Below, in pieces: positions 27,077-35,050 of a stretch of DNA of 64,000 nucleotides. Numbering within the stretch: position 1 is the first letter of the stretch; the number at the start of each line of letters is the position of its first letter. The DNA lies in the IMG/VR virus record IMGVR_UViG_3300028800_000062, positions 82,743-146,742 of that record, one strand, 5' to 3'. The notes below the pieces were generated by a model. The model was not told the DNA's origin. It ran no database searches and saw nothing but the letters and a program-made list of their open reading frames with translations. Source of the stretch: a virus. A program made the translations under genes and the position numbers.

Positions 27077-29356
27077 TCAGAACTGAGTAAGAGTGTGGAA
27101 ACTATACACGCCGCTGGCGGACTTGCCGCAAACCTGCTCGTTATCGCCCAGCAGGTCGTCCTCGACGAAGAAATGCTGACCACGAGTGGTCTGGTTACAC
27201 ATTAGGGGCTGGGACACATCCACCGGCTGTACTGTTTGCACCGCTAGATTCTTTACAGCATTAACCAACACGTAAGTCAGCGCACCTGGGTTGAGATCGT
27301 AGAGCTGCGTAGGCTCCGCGTCGGTGGGATTCAACTTCGCCGAAAAGGTCCCAACGCTGTACGGGATTACGTTCATAGCATCCTGAGCCAGCAATCCGAT
27401 GCCGGTCATGCCGGCGGTCAAACCAGCCAGGCCGTTGTATTCAAACGCCACCGGATTCAAAGCATTGATAGTACTGAGGCCGTCAAGAAAAGGTCGGATA
27501 TTGGTCTTCAGCCGGGCATCTGAATATACGGTCCAGGTAGCGGTAGCGGCTTTGGATGCTGAGTCGGTAGATAGTTCCAACTGATGGGTGGGGTTGGTGA
27601 CACCGATTCCGATGTTGCCACTTGAATTGATAAAGAGGCGCGTACCGCCGGCGGTGGCCAGGGCGATTGAAGCGTTTGCATCGCCATTATTGATAGTAAA
27701 ATCCCCGGTTGCGTGCTTTAGAATGTCCACGATGGCGATGCCGGTCCCTGCCGAGTTTTCCGTAATCATACGCAGATCGAAGCCACTCGCGGCAGGTGCG
27801 GTATTGGAATTGTATAAGTCTAGGTAACCTAAGGAAGCGTTGGAGCTGAGGAACCTTCCTACGCTGGAATTGGAACCTTCCGCTTGAAAGATGTAAGTAG
27901 GATTTGTGACCCCGATGCCTAGACTTCCACCGGCTGTCCATCGACCGTACTCCGTGAACGTTTGCGTAGAACCGTTAAATTTGCCGAATGCAATGTTCCC
28001 ACCAGCAGCCCCGGCGTAGATTTGCAGCGTACTCGCCGCGATTCCCAGTCCGTATGAATCGACTCCGCCTGAATCGTAGACGTACAACTTATTCGATGCA
28101 ACGGATGACCCGAGAGACAACAGTGCACTTGGAGCAGTTGTTCCGACGCCTACATTCCCTCCGGTATAATCCGCGGTCGATCCATTCAGAGTCCACAGTC
28201 CCACATTGTTCGGGATGCCGCTCAGACGCGCCCAAGGTACTGTACCTGAAGACAGCGTGCCAACAGCTGTAATGAAACTACTCCCGGCCCAGGTAGAGAG
28301 CGCTGTGTTCTGCACGTTGCCAAGGCCCACTTTGTTGGCGCTGATGTTTAGCCAGGGGGGATCGCTGTAGGAACCGTTGGTGTAAACCCCATTGGTCACC
28401 GTACTCGCGTTCGTAGCCGTGGTGGCGTTGCCTGAGATGTTGATGGAATAGGTCCCGCTGGTGATCTTCGTCGCATAGTTCCCGGCGGCCAGAGCTGCGA
28501 TCGGAATGCTCGCCGCGGTCAGGCCCGCTCCGGACCCGTTGAATTGACCGGTGATCGTTGCGTTACCCGCCACCTGTAAGGTATCGATCCCATTATCGGT
28601 GGCAGTTCCAGCCAACACCCGACCGGTATAAGACAGAGCCCCGCTCAGGACGGTCCAGGGGTTGGCCGCGTTGGTCACGGTGGATATAGAAGTCACGCGG
28701 CCAGCAGCATCGATGGTAAGGACTGGGATGGCAGAGGTACTGCCGTAGGTACCTACCGCGGCGCCGGAGGCCGGCAGCTGCGACACGCTGATGGAAGGGG
28801 AGCACCAGAATGGAGGACCGGCTACTGAACCATTTCCCTGAGAACACAACGTATGGATCGTGGTTGAATTCAGACCGTGCAGGATCGAAAGAGCATTATC
28901 ACCCGATCCGTAGATCAGATCGCCGACGGCGTAGTGGGAATTGCCTATATCCATGAATGCGGTGGGGTCGTTGGCCAGCGGAATCGCGGTAGAGAGGTTC
29001 CAGGTAGGACCTGCGATCATATAATTCTGCGTATAGACCAGCTGGCTACCCGCGTAAATATTCACCTGATAGTAGGTCTGTCCAAGTACGGTGCCGCAGG
29101 AGATGATGTCGTTGCCCACCAGGGTTCCGCGCAGGATGCCGGCCGGGTTGGGGACCATGGTCGCCGTAGCCGGCACGATGATGGAGGAGCCTATAACCAG
29201 GGGGATATTGCCGCCGCAGTTCTCCAGGGTGAATTGCACGGTGCGATTGGAGCTCATCGGCTGCCCGGTGAGATTCACGATGTTGCCGCTGATCACCGTG
29301 GCCGGAAGGGAACGAAGCAGGAGCAATAGGCCGGCGGCCAAACGTAAATAACGCAA
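27077..29356 (-). CDS. Tail fibre with S74 intramolecular chaperone (759 aa)
   Basis: The TTG at 29356 has the best spacing (7) from aaggag; an overlapping TTG lies at 29362. A hydrophobic signal-like N-terminus (LRLAAGLLLLLRSLPA) is followed by fibre repeats (GVTNPTYIFQAEGS, IGIGVTNPTHQLELST). The C-terminal 150 residues are a self-cleaving S74 chaperone: YSDARLKTNI places Ser612 and Lys617 five residues apart, as in the endosialidase Ser911/Lys916 dyad. The chaperone trimerises the fibre and is released by autoproteolysis. Confidence 0.85.
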   Translation of the reverse strand: MRYLRLAAGLLLLLRSLPATVISGNIVNLTGQPMSSNRTVQFTLENCGGNIPLVIGSSIIVPATATMVPNPAGILRGTLVGNDIISCGTVLGQTYYQVNIYAGSQLVYTQNYMIAGPTWNLSTAIPLANDPTAFMDIGNSHYAVGDLIYGSGDNALSILHGLNSTTIHTLCSQGNGSVAGPPFWCSPSISVSQLPASGAAVGTYGSTSAIPVLTIDAAGRVTSISTVTNAANPWTVLSGALSYTGRVLAGTATDNGIDTLQVAGNATITGQFNGSGAGLTAASIPIAALAAGNYATKITSGTYSINISGNATTATNASTVTNGVYTNGSYSDPPWLNISANKVGLGNVQNTALSTWAGSSFITAVGTLSSGTVPWARLSGIPNNVGLWTLNGSTADYTGGNVGVGTTAPSALLSLGSSVASNKLYVYDSGGVDSYGLGIAASTLQIYAGAAGGNIAFGKFNGSTQTFTEYGRWTAGGSLGIGVTNPTYIFQAEGSNSSVGRFLSSNASLGYLDLYNSNTAPAASGFDLRMITENSAGTGIAIVDILKHATGDFTINNGDANASIALATAGGTRLFINSSGNIGIGVTNPTHQLELSTDSASKAATATWTVYSDARLKTNIRPFLDGLSTINALNPVAFEYNGLAGLTAGMTGIGLLAQDAMNVIPYSVGTFSAKLNPTDAEPTQLYDLNPGALTYVLVNAVKNLAVQTVQPVDVSQPLMCNQTTRGQHFFVEDDLLGDNEQVCGKSASGVYSFHTLTQF

Positions 29357-29358
29357 GG

Positions 29359-29796
29359 TCAAACTCCTTTTACGTGCATGAGACTCTGAACGAGACGCAC
29401 TACGTAGTAGCCAAATGAGGCGACCCCCATAATGCAGCTGAGGATGAGTCCCACGGCCATGTAGCCTCCGCGGGCGAGCGTCAGGACTTTGTCCTTCTGC
29501 TTTTCACCCTTTTCCAGGTCGTCAATCCGCGAGCCGCTCTGTTCCAGTCTTTCTTTCACCAGCGCGACTTCTCGCTCTTGGAGCGCATTCTGTACCGCCT
29601 GTGCGATGTTGATCTTTTCGTGTTCGGCGATCTTGCCGTTCAACCGCGCCAAGTGATCTATGGTTTGGCTCCCGATGGCCTTTAGGCTGGAAACATCCGT
29701 TGCCATCCCGTTCAACCGGGTGTCTACCCCGGCAAACCGGTCATTCATTTCGTGGCGCAGCTCTTTCAGCTCAGCAAAGATCCGATCCTCTGTCAT
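29359..29796 (-). CDS. Holin-like coiled-coil membrane protein (145 aa)
   Basis: Residues 1-105 are coiled coil (LKELRHEMNDRFAGVDTRLN), and one membrane segment (112-133, GYMAVGLILSCIMGVASFGY) lies near a short C-terminal tail. This resembles XhlA/haemolysin-type holin partners. It sits next to a lytic transglycosylase, so a lysis role is plausible. A 109-base gap with T-rich tracts separates it from that gene and may hold a promoter. Confidence 0.6.
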   Translation of the reverse strand: MTEDRIFAELKELRHEMNDRFAGVDTRLNGMATDVSSLKAIGSQTIDHLARLNGKIAEHEKINIAQAVQNALQEREVALVKERLEQSGSRIDDLEKGEKQKDKVLTLARGGYMAVGLILSCIMGVASFGYYVVRLVQSLMHVKGV

Positions 29797-29905
29797 GTGG
29801 CGGCCTCCCTATACAACGCCACACAGGAGGGTACCAGGGTAAAACAAAAGGAAAAACAAGAGAGGAATGGAGGAACCGGTCCATGGTGGGTGTTTAAGTC
29901 CGAGC

Positions 29906-30604
29906 CTAAGACGGCTTCTCGTCCTTTGCTAGTATAGCGGCGGGCTCTATCAGGAGCTGGCGGTAGGGAAAATAATCGATGTTGGGCAAGCCGTTTGTGG
30001 TGAGCGACATAACGGCATTGAAGTTCTCCGTGAAGCGGTTGGCGTGCGCGCCAGTGCCGCGGGGATACTGGCGCAGACGCCAACGATTCCCGGGAAGGGC
30101 CTCCTGGTACAAGCCTCCGGCGTTGTAAGCACAGGCGGCATAAACCGGGTCAAACCCGGTAATAGGTTTTAATTGCAATAGATAGGAGGCACAAGCCTCC
30201 AGGGAATTGGTGGGATTGATCAGCCAGGCGCGGTCGATCTTCGGGTTGTGCATGACGGAACGCGCGGTGCTGATCAGGAGCTGGCAAAAGCCGGCGCTGA
30301 TCCGGCTGGGAGTCTCCTCATCGGAAATATAGCCCGGCTCTTCGCGAATGGAGGTTTCCGGATGAATAGGGGCGCCCTCGGTCAACGCGCAGGCCGCCAA
30401 CAGTTCGAATGGAACGCGCTTGTCATTGGAGACTTTCCCAAACAAGGGAGCATAGAGATCCGTGTAATGCTTGGCGCGCTGTTGCACGGCGGCGCCGGGC
30501 AGTACCAAACCCAAACCTTCAATCTCTAACCCCTGCATTCCCACTCTCCAGCGCACACCGCCGGGAAACTTCGCATGGAATTCATTCAAGTTGACGTCAG
30601 GCAT
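29906..30604 (-). CDS. SLT-type lytic transglycosylase, endolysin or tail lysozyme (232 aa)
   Basis: The ATG at 30604 follows GGAG at spacing 7; an in-frame GTG at 30610 lacks a site. Residues 60-170 match the SLT fold: LLAACALTEGA supplies the catalytic Glu, ISAGFCQLLISTAR is the GxxQ-like motif, and AACAYNAGG is the closing AYNAG motif. It cleaves peptidoglycan between MurNAc and GlcNAc. No signal peptide is present, so export would need a holin, or it acts from the tail. Confidence 0.85.
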   Translation of the reverse strand: MPDVNLNEFHAKFPGGVRWRVGMQGLEIEGLGLVLPGAAVQQRAKHYTDLYAPLFGKVSNDKRVPFELLAACALTEGAPIHPETSIREEPGYISDEETPSRISAGFCQLLISTARSVMHNPKIDRAWLINPTNSLEACASYLLQLKPITGFDPVYAACAYNAGGLYQEALPGNRWRLRQYPRGTGAHANRFTENFNAVMSLTTNGLPNIDYFPYRQLLIEPAAILAKDEKPS

Positions 30605-31700
30605 GTTCACACTCCACTACGGCTTGCTGCAACAAGCGCAAGATCTTGCTGTAAGACGATCGGACGGTTTGTACTGGAATCAGCAGGGCATCCGCCACCT
30701 TTTCCCAAGTGAACTCCCGGACGAACACCAGATAAAGCAGATACCGGTCAATTTGAGATAAGTCCCGAAACAGAGGGTCTTCCGTGTGCTTGACCCAGTC
30801 CAGATTGATCTCGCCTAGGTCCAACGGATGCAGATGGTTAATTACATTCACTGCCCACCATTTCCCAGAGCGTTCCACAAACGCACCAGTGGAATTAAGA
30901 ACAGCGCCGTCATCCCGGCCATCTGATTTCTCGCGGCCGAAGTCGAGGGAATAGATTCCTTCCTTGGTTTCGATCTCCGATCGGCCATGTTCGATGTACT
31001 GCTGGAGATAATACCGGAACCACGTCTGTAGGTAATATGTAAATCCGATGGGTCCGGCATGCAGGTACTTGGCTGGGGGCGGCCAGGCAGCAGCCTTCCG
31101 CCGATATCGGCGCGGGCAGCCGACTTCCGGTGCCGGCTCCAGAAACCCATGGCGGCAGAGGATGCGCACAAAGCGAGTCCCGTCAAAGTCCAGGTGCTGG
31201 TTGAGTTCATCAATAGAAAAGTCATCTCCACAGGGTTTCTTCTTCTTCAGAATGGCCACCACTTCCGCCACCTTGTCGGAATAGAGTGGATCGTACTTCT
31301 TGGCGGCCTTGAGCAGTTGTTCCATCAATACGTCGTAGATCTCATCCGATCCGAACCCTTTGAAAACCAGATGGAATGTGCGACATACCTGTAAGGTAGT
31401 AGCCTTGCTCATCTTCGTACCCTTGGGCACGAAATACTGGATGAACTGCTTGGTGTCAGCGTTAACCACCTTGGACATCCCGTCGAAACTGACGGGCATA
31501 TGACCGCGGCAGATCATCAACAGGTACTTCATCAGATACCCGTGGAAAGCCTGGACTATCTCGAGAAACTTGGCCCGTTTCTCTGCACCTTCTTCGAGCA
31601 GCGCATACTCGCTGCCCAGCCGGTTGGTCTCATCCAACGATAAGACCTTGCTTTCCCAGCCGGACGCATAATGGGACGCCGGCAATAAGACGGACTTCAT
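30597..31700 (-). CDS. Phage sigma-factor-like protein (367 aa)
   Basis: The N-terminal 120 residues (FLEIVQAFHGYLMKYLLMIC) resemble sigma region 2 helices. The last 55 (RYLLYLVFVREFTWEKVADALL, then VQTVRSSYSKILRLLQQ) match a sigma region 4 helix-turn-helix. The middle third is phage-specific. It could direct host RNA polymerase to phage promoters. It overlaps the transglycosylase gene by eight bases, linking it to late functions. Confidence 0.65.
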   Translation of the reverse strand: MKSVLLPASHYASGWESKVLSLDETNRLGSEYALLEEGAEKRAKFLEIVQAFHGYLMKYLLMICRGHMPVSFDGMSKVVNADTKQFIQYFVPKGTKMSKATTLQVCRTFHLVFKGFGSDEIYDVLMEQLLKAAKKYDPLYSDKVAEVVAILKKKKPCGDDFSIDELNQHLDFDGTRFVRILCRHGFLEPAPEVGCPRRYRRKAAAWPPPAKYLHAGPIGFTYYLQTWFRYYLQQYIEHGRSEIETKEGIYSLDFGREKSDGRDDGAVLNSTGAFVERSGKWWAVNVINHLHPLDLGEINLDWVKHTEDPLFRDLSQIDRYLLYLVFVREFTWEKVADALLIPVQTVRSSYSKILRLLQQAVVECEHA

Positions 31701-31752
31701 ATCGGACCCCTTCTCTCCAGGAGGAGGGTTGTACGGCTGTCTATGCAGCCTG

Positions 31753-32412
31753 TTAAATGAAACTATCTAGCGAGTTGGTATCTTCGCTCTCTGCTGTCTT
31801 CAGGATCTCGTCCAGCCGATTGAGATCCTGGGTACTGCTGGTCTTGATCTTCTTGGGGCGAGGGGTGACCACTTTAGCCGGCAGAAGGCCCAGGCATTTG
31901 CGCCGGGTGTACTCACCGATCAAACAGGCCTCCGCACGGCCGTCATGCTTCACCAGAGTCAGGTAAGACACGGCGCCCTTGATGATTTGCTGGGCTTTCA
32001 GAATGGAGTCGGCTTTATCGCTCCCCGAGAGTCCGAATACCTTCTTCCAGACCTGCGGAGTAATATAGTCCAGGGTCAAGCCTAGGGCACCGATAATGCC
32101 CTCCCAGGTCCCTACGCCACGGCCCATCGAGAACATGCTGGTGACACCCTGTTCCGGCCGCGCTGAAACCTGTTCGAGCCCAATCATCTGTACATTTCCC
32201 TGGTCCTGCGCCAAACGCAACAGCTGGACCATAGACCCGACCATATAGTGCTTCTTGTGCATGGCGCCGCCGCTCTTGCTCTTCTTGCCCTTCTGAACCA
32301 CACTGATCACCGGGGTATCGGAAACCGATACCAGCGTTCCGGACGCATCCAGCACAGCTAGCGCGCCGCTCAGCCCGGGATCAATGCCAATGTAAAAGTC
32401 GTTGTTCATCAT
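31753..32412 (-). CDS. RuvC-like Holliday junction resolvase (219 aa)
   Basis: The N-terminus YIGIDPGLSGALAVLD carries the first catalytic Asp of the RNase H fold; IGLEQVSARPEQG gives the Glu; KHDGRAEACLIGEY gives the C-terminal acidic pair. Length and motif order match phage/poxvirus-type RuvC resolvases. It would cut branched replication or packaging intermediates. Its promoter contains the shared operator (32428-32456). Confidence 0.85.
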   Translation of the reverse strand: MMNNDFYIGIDPGLSGALAVLDASGTLVSVSDTPVISVVQKGKKSKSGGAMHKKHYMVGSMVQLLRLAQDQGNVQMIGLEQVSARPEQGVTSMFSMGRGVGTWEGIIGALGLTLDYITPQVWKKVFGLSGSDKADSILKAQQIIKGAVSYLTLVKHDGRAEACLIGEYTRRKCLGLLPAKVVTPRPKKIKTSSTQDLNRLDEILKTAESEDTNSLDSFI

Positions 32413-32427
32413 CGCCTGCCTGTTTAG

Positions 32428-32456
32428 AATATAACATACTGTTAGTTAGACCACAA
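32428..32456 (-). promoter_or_regulatory. Promoter with operator in the spacer, upstream of the resolvase
   Basis: Read on the minus strand: TTGTGG, 17-base spacer tCTAACTAACAGTATGT, TATATT. The 18-bp motif CTAACTAACAGTATGTTA (32432-32449) fills the spacer and runs into the -10 box. The same arrangement recurs at 52721-52749, which suggests repression by occupancy between the boxes. The -10 box lies 15 bases before the resolvase ATG. Confidence 0.65.
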
Positions 32457-32500
32457 GGGAAAAAGAGTAGGGAAATGTCTGAAATAGGGGAAAAAAGGCC

Positions 32501-32529
32501 TTGACAGCCGGCAGCAGAAGATTTAGAAT
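32501..32529 (+). promoter_or_regulatory. Near-consensus sigma70 promoter with no plus-strand gene downstream
   Basis: TTGACA (32501-32506), 17 bases, TAGAAT (32524-32529). It points rightwards into minus-strand genes, so it should make a small RNA or an antisense transcript. Confidence 0.65.
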
Positions 32530-32535
32530 CGAACC

Positions 32536-32626
32536 AGGTCCGGACCTTCCTCGAGAAGGCACAAGCTGGATTTAGAACTTCTAAACTCGGGGGCCGGCGG
32601 CTCGTACAGAGTCTCCGGCTCTTCCC
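32536..32626 (+). ncRNA. Candidate structured small RNA
   Basis: Downstream of the plus-strand promoter the region can fold into several hairpins: GGTCCGGACC, CTTCctcgaGAAG, TTTAGAacttCTAAA, and an 11-bp stem at 32593-32619 (one mismatch, one G-U) followed by TCTTCCC, which could terminate it. The expected length is about 90 bases. A protein-like frame on the minus strand here lacks a normal start codon. Confidence 0.35.
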
Positions 32627-32629
32627 GTA

Positions 32630-32998
32630 TCAGTAACCGCGACGGACAATCTCTTCCGCCTCTTCCATGGAAATCGTCTTCTTGTCTACGGCGCCATTGA
32701 ACCGCCGCAGATCCTGGCCCCCTTCTGGAAAACGAATCAGGTAGAGATCCCCATGGACATCCTCCACTACCATCGTTATACGGTTGGGGGACACACCCCA
32801 GCGCTCGCAGATATGGACCGCCAGGCTATCCACGCTGGCCAAGGCTCCCAAGCCGACATCCCAGTCGGTATCTGTGATCCAAGCCGTGGTCCAGAATGAA
32901 CCGATAAACAATCGAACGCGCGCCTTTGAAGGCCGGTCGTTCTGCGTCATATAGACCAAAGGACGGTCCATATTCGGCTTGGGTAATGCAACAGTCAA
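32630..32998 (-). CDS. Hypothetical protein (122 aa)
   Basis: The start is a TTG at 32998 with a strong site (ggaggt, spacing 7). Mixed alpha/beta with VHGDLYLIRFPEGGQD and a C-terminal helix EEAEEIVRRGY. Last gene of the initiator operon running leftwards from 34982. No family recognised. Confidence 0.6.
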   Translation of the reverse strand: MTVALPKPNMDRPLVYMTQNDRPSKARVRLFIGSFWTTAWITDTDWDVGLGALASVDSLAVHICERWGVSPNRITMVVEDVHGDLYLIRFPEGGQDLRRFNGAVDKKTISMEEAEEIVRRGY

Positions 32999-33001
32999 AC
33001 T

Positions 33002-33394
33002 TTAACCTCCTGCTTGCGATTCCAGGCGTACGGGCCGGTAGCCCTTGGCGGTCTTCGACAACCGTCCCTTCTTCGTCAGCTCATAGATAGCGGAATAGAT
33101 CCGGCTCGATTTGGTATCTGCATTCAGGTATTGTGCGTCTCGCAGCAATTGAATAATTGCACCCGTAGGTAACGCACGGCGCGATGTTTTCAGGACTTCA
33201 TAAACCGCGTCGGTAGTGGGTAAGCCATGCAATGCAACCTGGTCTAAATGCTCTCCCAAACGAGGTGTGGGCTCCGATGCAGCTTTGGCCGGCTTATGAT
33301 TGAGTACGGAACTCAAGGTGTCCCGTGCGGATTCCAAATTGTGTAGTTCCTGCCGGCGTTGTTCAATGAGTGTGTCCAGTTCAGACAAATCCAT
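33002..33394 (-). CDS. Probable winged-helix DNA-binding protein (130 aa)
   Basis: An N-terminal coiled coil (DTLIEQRRQELHNLESARD) is followed by residues 60-125 with a winged-helix pattern (TDAVYEVLKTSRRALPTG, then SRIYSAIYELTKKGRL, then SKTAKGYR as the wing). It could be an operon regulator; the family is not identified. ATG at 33394 after gagg. Confidence 0.55.
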   Translation of the reverse strand: MDLSELDTLIEQRRQELHNLESARDTLSSVLNHKPAKAASEPTPRLGEHLDQVALHGLPTTDAVYEVLKTSRRALPTGAIIQLLRDAQYLNADTKSSRIYSAIYELTKKGRLSKTAKGYRPVRLESQAGG

Positions 33395-33398
33395 GTGG

Positions 33399-33857
33399 CT
33401 ACCTCGGTAAAAAGATGCGGATGTCTACATCCGTCAGACTGCCTAATTCTTTGTCGAGAATAGAACGAACTTCGGCAAATTGCAAGCCTCCCAGGCCACA
33501 ACCGAGAGCCGGCACGGCAATCGAAGCGATCCCGATCGACCGTATCGCGCGACGGATTTCCGCAATTCCCTGCCCCACCCATTCGATCCGCGAAGGCTGC
33601 TTCCAGTGGTCCTTGGTGGCCACATTGAACACCCATTCGGGAAAGACTCCGTCCGGATTGACCTTGACTGGCTGTAGGTTGCCTGGTTGCAGCTGCCCCT
33701 GCGCGCAGAAGCGTTTGTACTCCGCAAACATGCGCGGCCAGTGCATGCGAAACTGCAACGCCAGGCCGGCGCCCATCACACCTTGTGTGTTGACGGCATT
33801 GACCAGCGCCTGGCAGCCGCTGGTGAGTATATTACCAGATGTCAAATAACTCAGCAT
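33399..33857 (-). CDS. Macro-domain ADP-ribose hydrolase/binder, DarG/TARG1-like (152 aa)
   Basis: A complete single macro domain: YLTSGNILTSG, ALVNAVNTQGVMGAGLALQF (the ADP-ribose loop with Asn and Gly residues), and VPALGCGLGGLQFAEV (second loop). The N-terminal LVNAVNTQGVMGAGLA form is that of DarG/TARG1-type enzymes that remove ADP-ribose from DNA or protein. In a phage this could undo host ADP-ribosylation defence such as DarT. A strong site (aaaggagg) precedes the ATG. Confidence 0.85.
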   Translation of the reverse strand: MLSYLTSGNILTSGCQALVNAVNTQGVMGAGLALQFRMHWPRMFAEYKRFCAQGQLQPGNLQPVKVNPDGVFPEWVFNVATKDHWKQPSRIEWVGQGIAEIRRAIRSIGIASIAVPALGCGLGGLQFAEVRSILDKELGSLTDVDIRIFLPR

Positions 33858-33867
33858 GTTTCCTCCT

Positions 33868-34104
33868 TTACCATTTCGATAGCAGAGTCAACCGCTCATA
33901 ACTGTCCCGGCGGTCGCGTTGCTGGGATGTGGCCACGCCGGCATTGCAATCGACTTCGCAGGCATTGTAGTCATCCCATTCCGCAGCATTCAGCATGGAC
34001 TTCAATTTGTCGCGAAACTCAGTGTGCCGGATCCACGACCGCGCGCCCTGCACCAAAGGAGAACCGGATTGGGGCAGAGGGTTTGATTTGTCGTTTGTAT
34101 TCAT
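33868..34104 (-). CDS. Small acidic hypothetical protein (78 aa)
   Basis: Coupled to the initiator as ATGA. Contains a helical segment (EFRDKLKSMLNAAEWDDYN) and a Cys pair (CEVDC). Function unknown; possibly a replication accessory protein given its position. Confidence 0.55.
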   Translation of the reverse strand: MNTNDKSNPLPQSGSPLVQGARSWIRHTEFRDKLKSMLNAAEWDDYNACEVDCNAGVATSQQRDRRDSYERLTLLSKW

Positions 34105-34982
34105 GGAAATCCTTTCATTTTGCGTTGTTTCATCATAGCCTCAACAATCGGCCGTAATCCAGGGGCGCCGACGCGTTCGCATTCACAGAGACCGCAGACC
34201 GTTTCTCCGGAAGGCAACTGCTTCCAGGACCGGGTCTGACATCTGGGACAAAACGCGACGCTTGCGTCGCTGCTTACGGTTCTTAAAGGTTTAAGACTGT
34301 ATGTCCTGCTGGCAGGACTACCTAGTCTCGCTGGCAGGACTTCTTGTGGAAAAGAAGTCTCGCTGGCAGGACTACTAGTCTCGCCCGCAGGACTACTTTG
34401 GGGAAATTCCAAAGAAGTCCCGGCAGCAGGACTACTTTCCAAGGAAGTCGTGTCAGGCTCCGATACGGAAGTGACTGAGGATGCAGTGCTTGCGTGAAAA
34501 GAAGTCTCGCTGGCAGGACTTCTTCGCACCGTTTGTGGATCGCCGGACCGGCGGCCCATCAGAATTACCGGATCGCCACTGTACAGCACATCCAGATTCA
34601 CGCAGTATTCATGCACGGCGCCCTTGTGGTAACCATCCTTGCGAATCAATCCGCAAGCCAGAATGGGAGCCAGGTGGACATGCACATTCGAGCGGGTCAC
34701 GCCCATCCCTGCCCGGCCGGCAATGCCGTTGGCAAACTGGTCGACCGAGATAGGATCCGTTGATTTGCCGAAACCGAGAGTCTGGCGCAGGATAAACTCC
34801 ACCGCGCGGTACTCCGGAGGCTTCAGTACACCAGCCCAGTGATCCTGCAGCGCGAGCATGGCTTTGGCAAACTTCACCAGGTGCGCCTGGTCCCGCAATC
34901 TCTGGAGTTCGTCCCAAGGGAATACAGAAGTACTTGACTTCCCTTCCGCAGGCTGTGCTACACTTCTGCTGATACGGTTCAT
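34101..34982 (-). CDS. Lambda O-like replication initiator with internal iterons (293 aa)
   Basis: Residues 40-130 match the winged-helix N-terminus of phage replication protein O (PPEYRAVEFILRQTLGFGKS, DQFANGIAGRAGMGVTRSNV, LACGLIRKDGYHKGA). Residues 150-235 are low-complexity Ser/Pro/Thr/Glu repeats encoded by 17-bp iterons. The C-terminus has a four-Cys zinc ribbon (CPRCQTRSW, CGLCECE). The protein would bind its own gene, melt the adjacent DNA and recruit helicase. First gene of a five-gene leftward operon. Confidence 0.75.
   Translation of the reverse strand: MNRISRSVAQPAEGKSSTSVFPWDELQRLRDQAHLVKFAKAMLALQDHWAGVLKPPEYRAVEFILRQTLGFGKSTDPISVDQFANGIAGRAGMGVTRSNVHVHLAPILACGLIRKDGYHKGAVHEYCVNLDVLYSGDPVILMGRRSGDPQTVRRSPASETSFHASTASSVTSVSEPDTTSLESSPAAGTSLEFPQSSPAGETSSPASETSFPQEVLPARLGSPASRTYSLKPLRTVSSDASVAFCPRCQTRSWKQLPSGETVCGLCECERVGAPGLRPIVEAMMKQRKMKGFP
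34303..34520. repeat. Iteron array inside the initiator gene, candidate replication origin
   Basis: Six copies of a 17-bp repeat, consensus GTCTCGCTGGCAGGACT, start at 34303, 34325, 34357, 34378, 34417 and 34504; three are identical and a degenerate seventh lies near 34447. Spacings of 22, 32, 21 and 39 are close to whole helical turns. An AT-richer stretch (34273-34302, gttcttaaaggtttaagact) lies on the side of the gene's 3' end, as in the lambda origin. The repeats also code the S-P-A-S-E-T peptides of the protein. Confidence 0.75.
34934..34964 (+). promoter_or_regulatory. Antisense promoter at the 5' end of the initiator gene
   Basis: TTGACT (34934-34939), 19-base spacer, extended -10 TGCTACACT (-10 box 34959-34964). 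The spacer is long but the extended -10 compensates. It points towards the start and leader of the initiator gene on the opposite strand. Confidence 0.5.
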
Positions 34983-35050
34983 AGGCCGTTCACTACTCGT
35001 CGGAATTTAGAATCCTAAAGAGGTCCTGCTCGCTACAGGGCCTCTTTGCA
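34970..35050 (+). ncRNA. Candidate countertranscript RNA controlling initiator expression
   Basis: A transcript from the promoter at 34934-34964 would run about 80 bases across the initiator start codon and leader in antisense, and end at the hairpin 35017-35047. The arrangement is that of antisense copy-number control in plasmids. It is inferred from positions only. Confidence 0.4.
35017..35047. terminator. 12-bp hairpin terminator, bidirectional
   Basis: AAAGAGGTCCTG and CAGGGCCTCTTT pair over 12 bp with one G-U around the loop ctcgcta. A-tract on the left and T-tract on the right fit termination in both directions, and it lies in the leader of the initiator gene. Confidence 0.6.

Noticed and set aside
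32527-32560. A tRNA T-arm-like string (GGTTCGATTC) on the minus strand
   Set aside because: The flanking bases do not form acceptor, D and anticodon arms; the T stem has two mismatches. No other convincing tRNA was seen in the window.
32530-32629. A protein-like reading frame on the minus strand (EPETLYEPPAPEF and on)
   Set aside because: No ATG, GTG or TTG start with a ribosome site lies in that frame before it meets the preceding gene; the structured-RNA reading fits the strong plus-strand promoter better, though neither is proven.
34303-34520. A CRISPR array
   Set aside because: Repeats are 17 bp, unevenly spaced, partly diverged and inside a coding gene; spacers are too short and no cas genes are present. 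They fit iterons.
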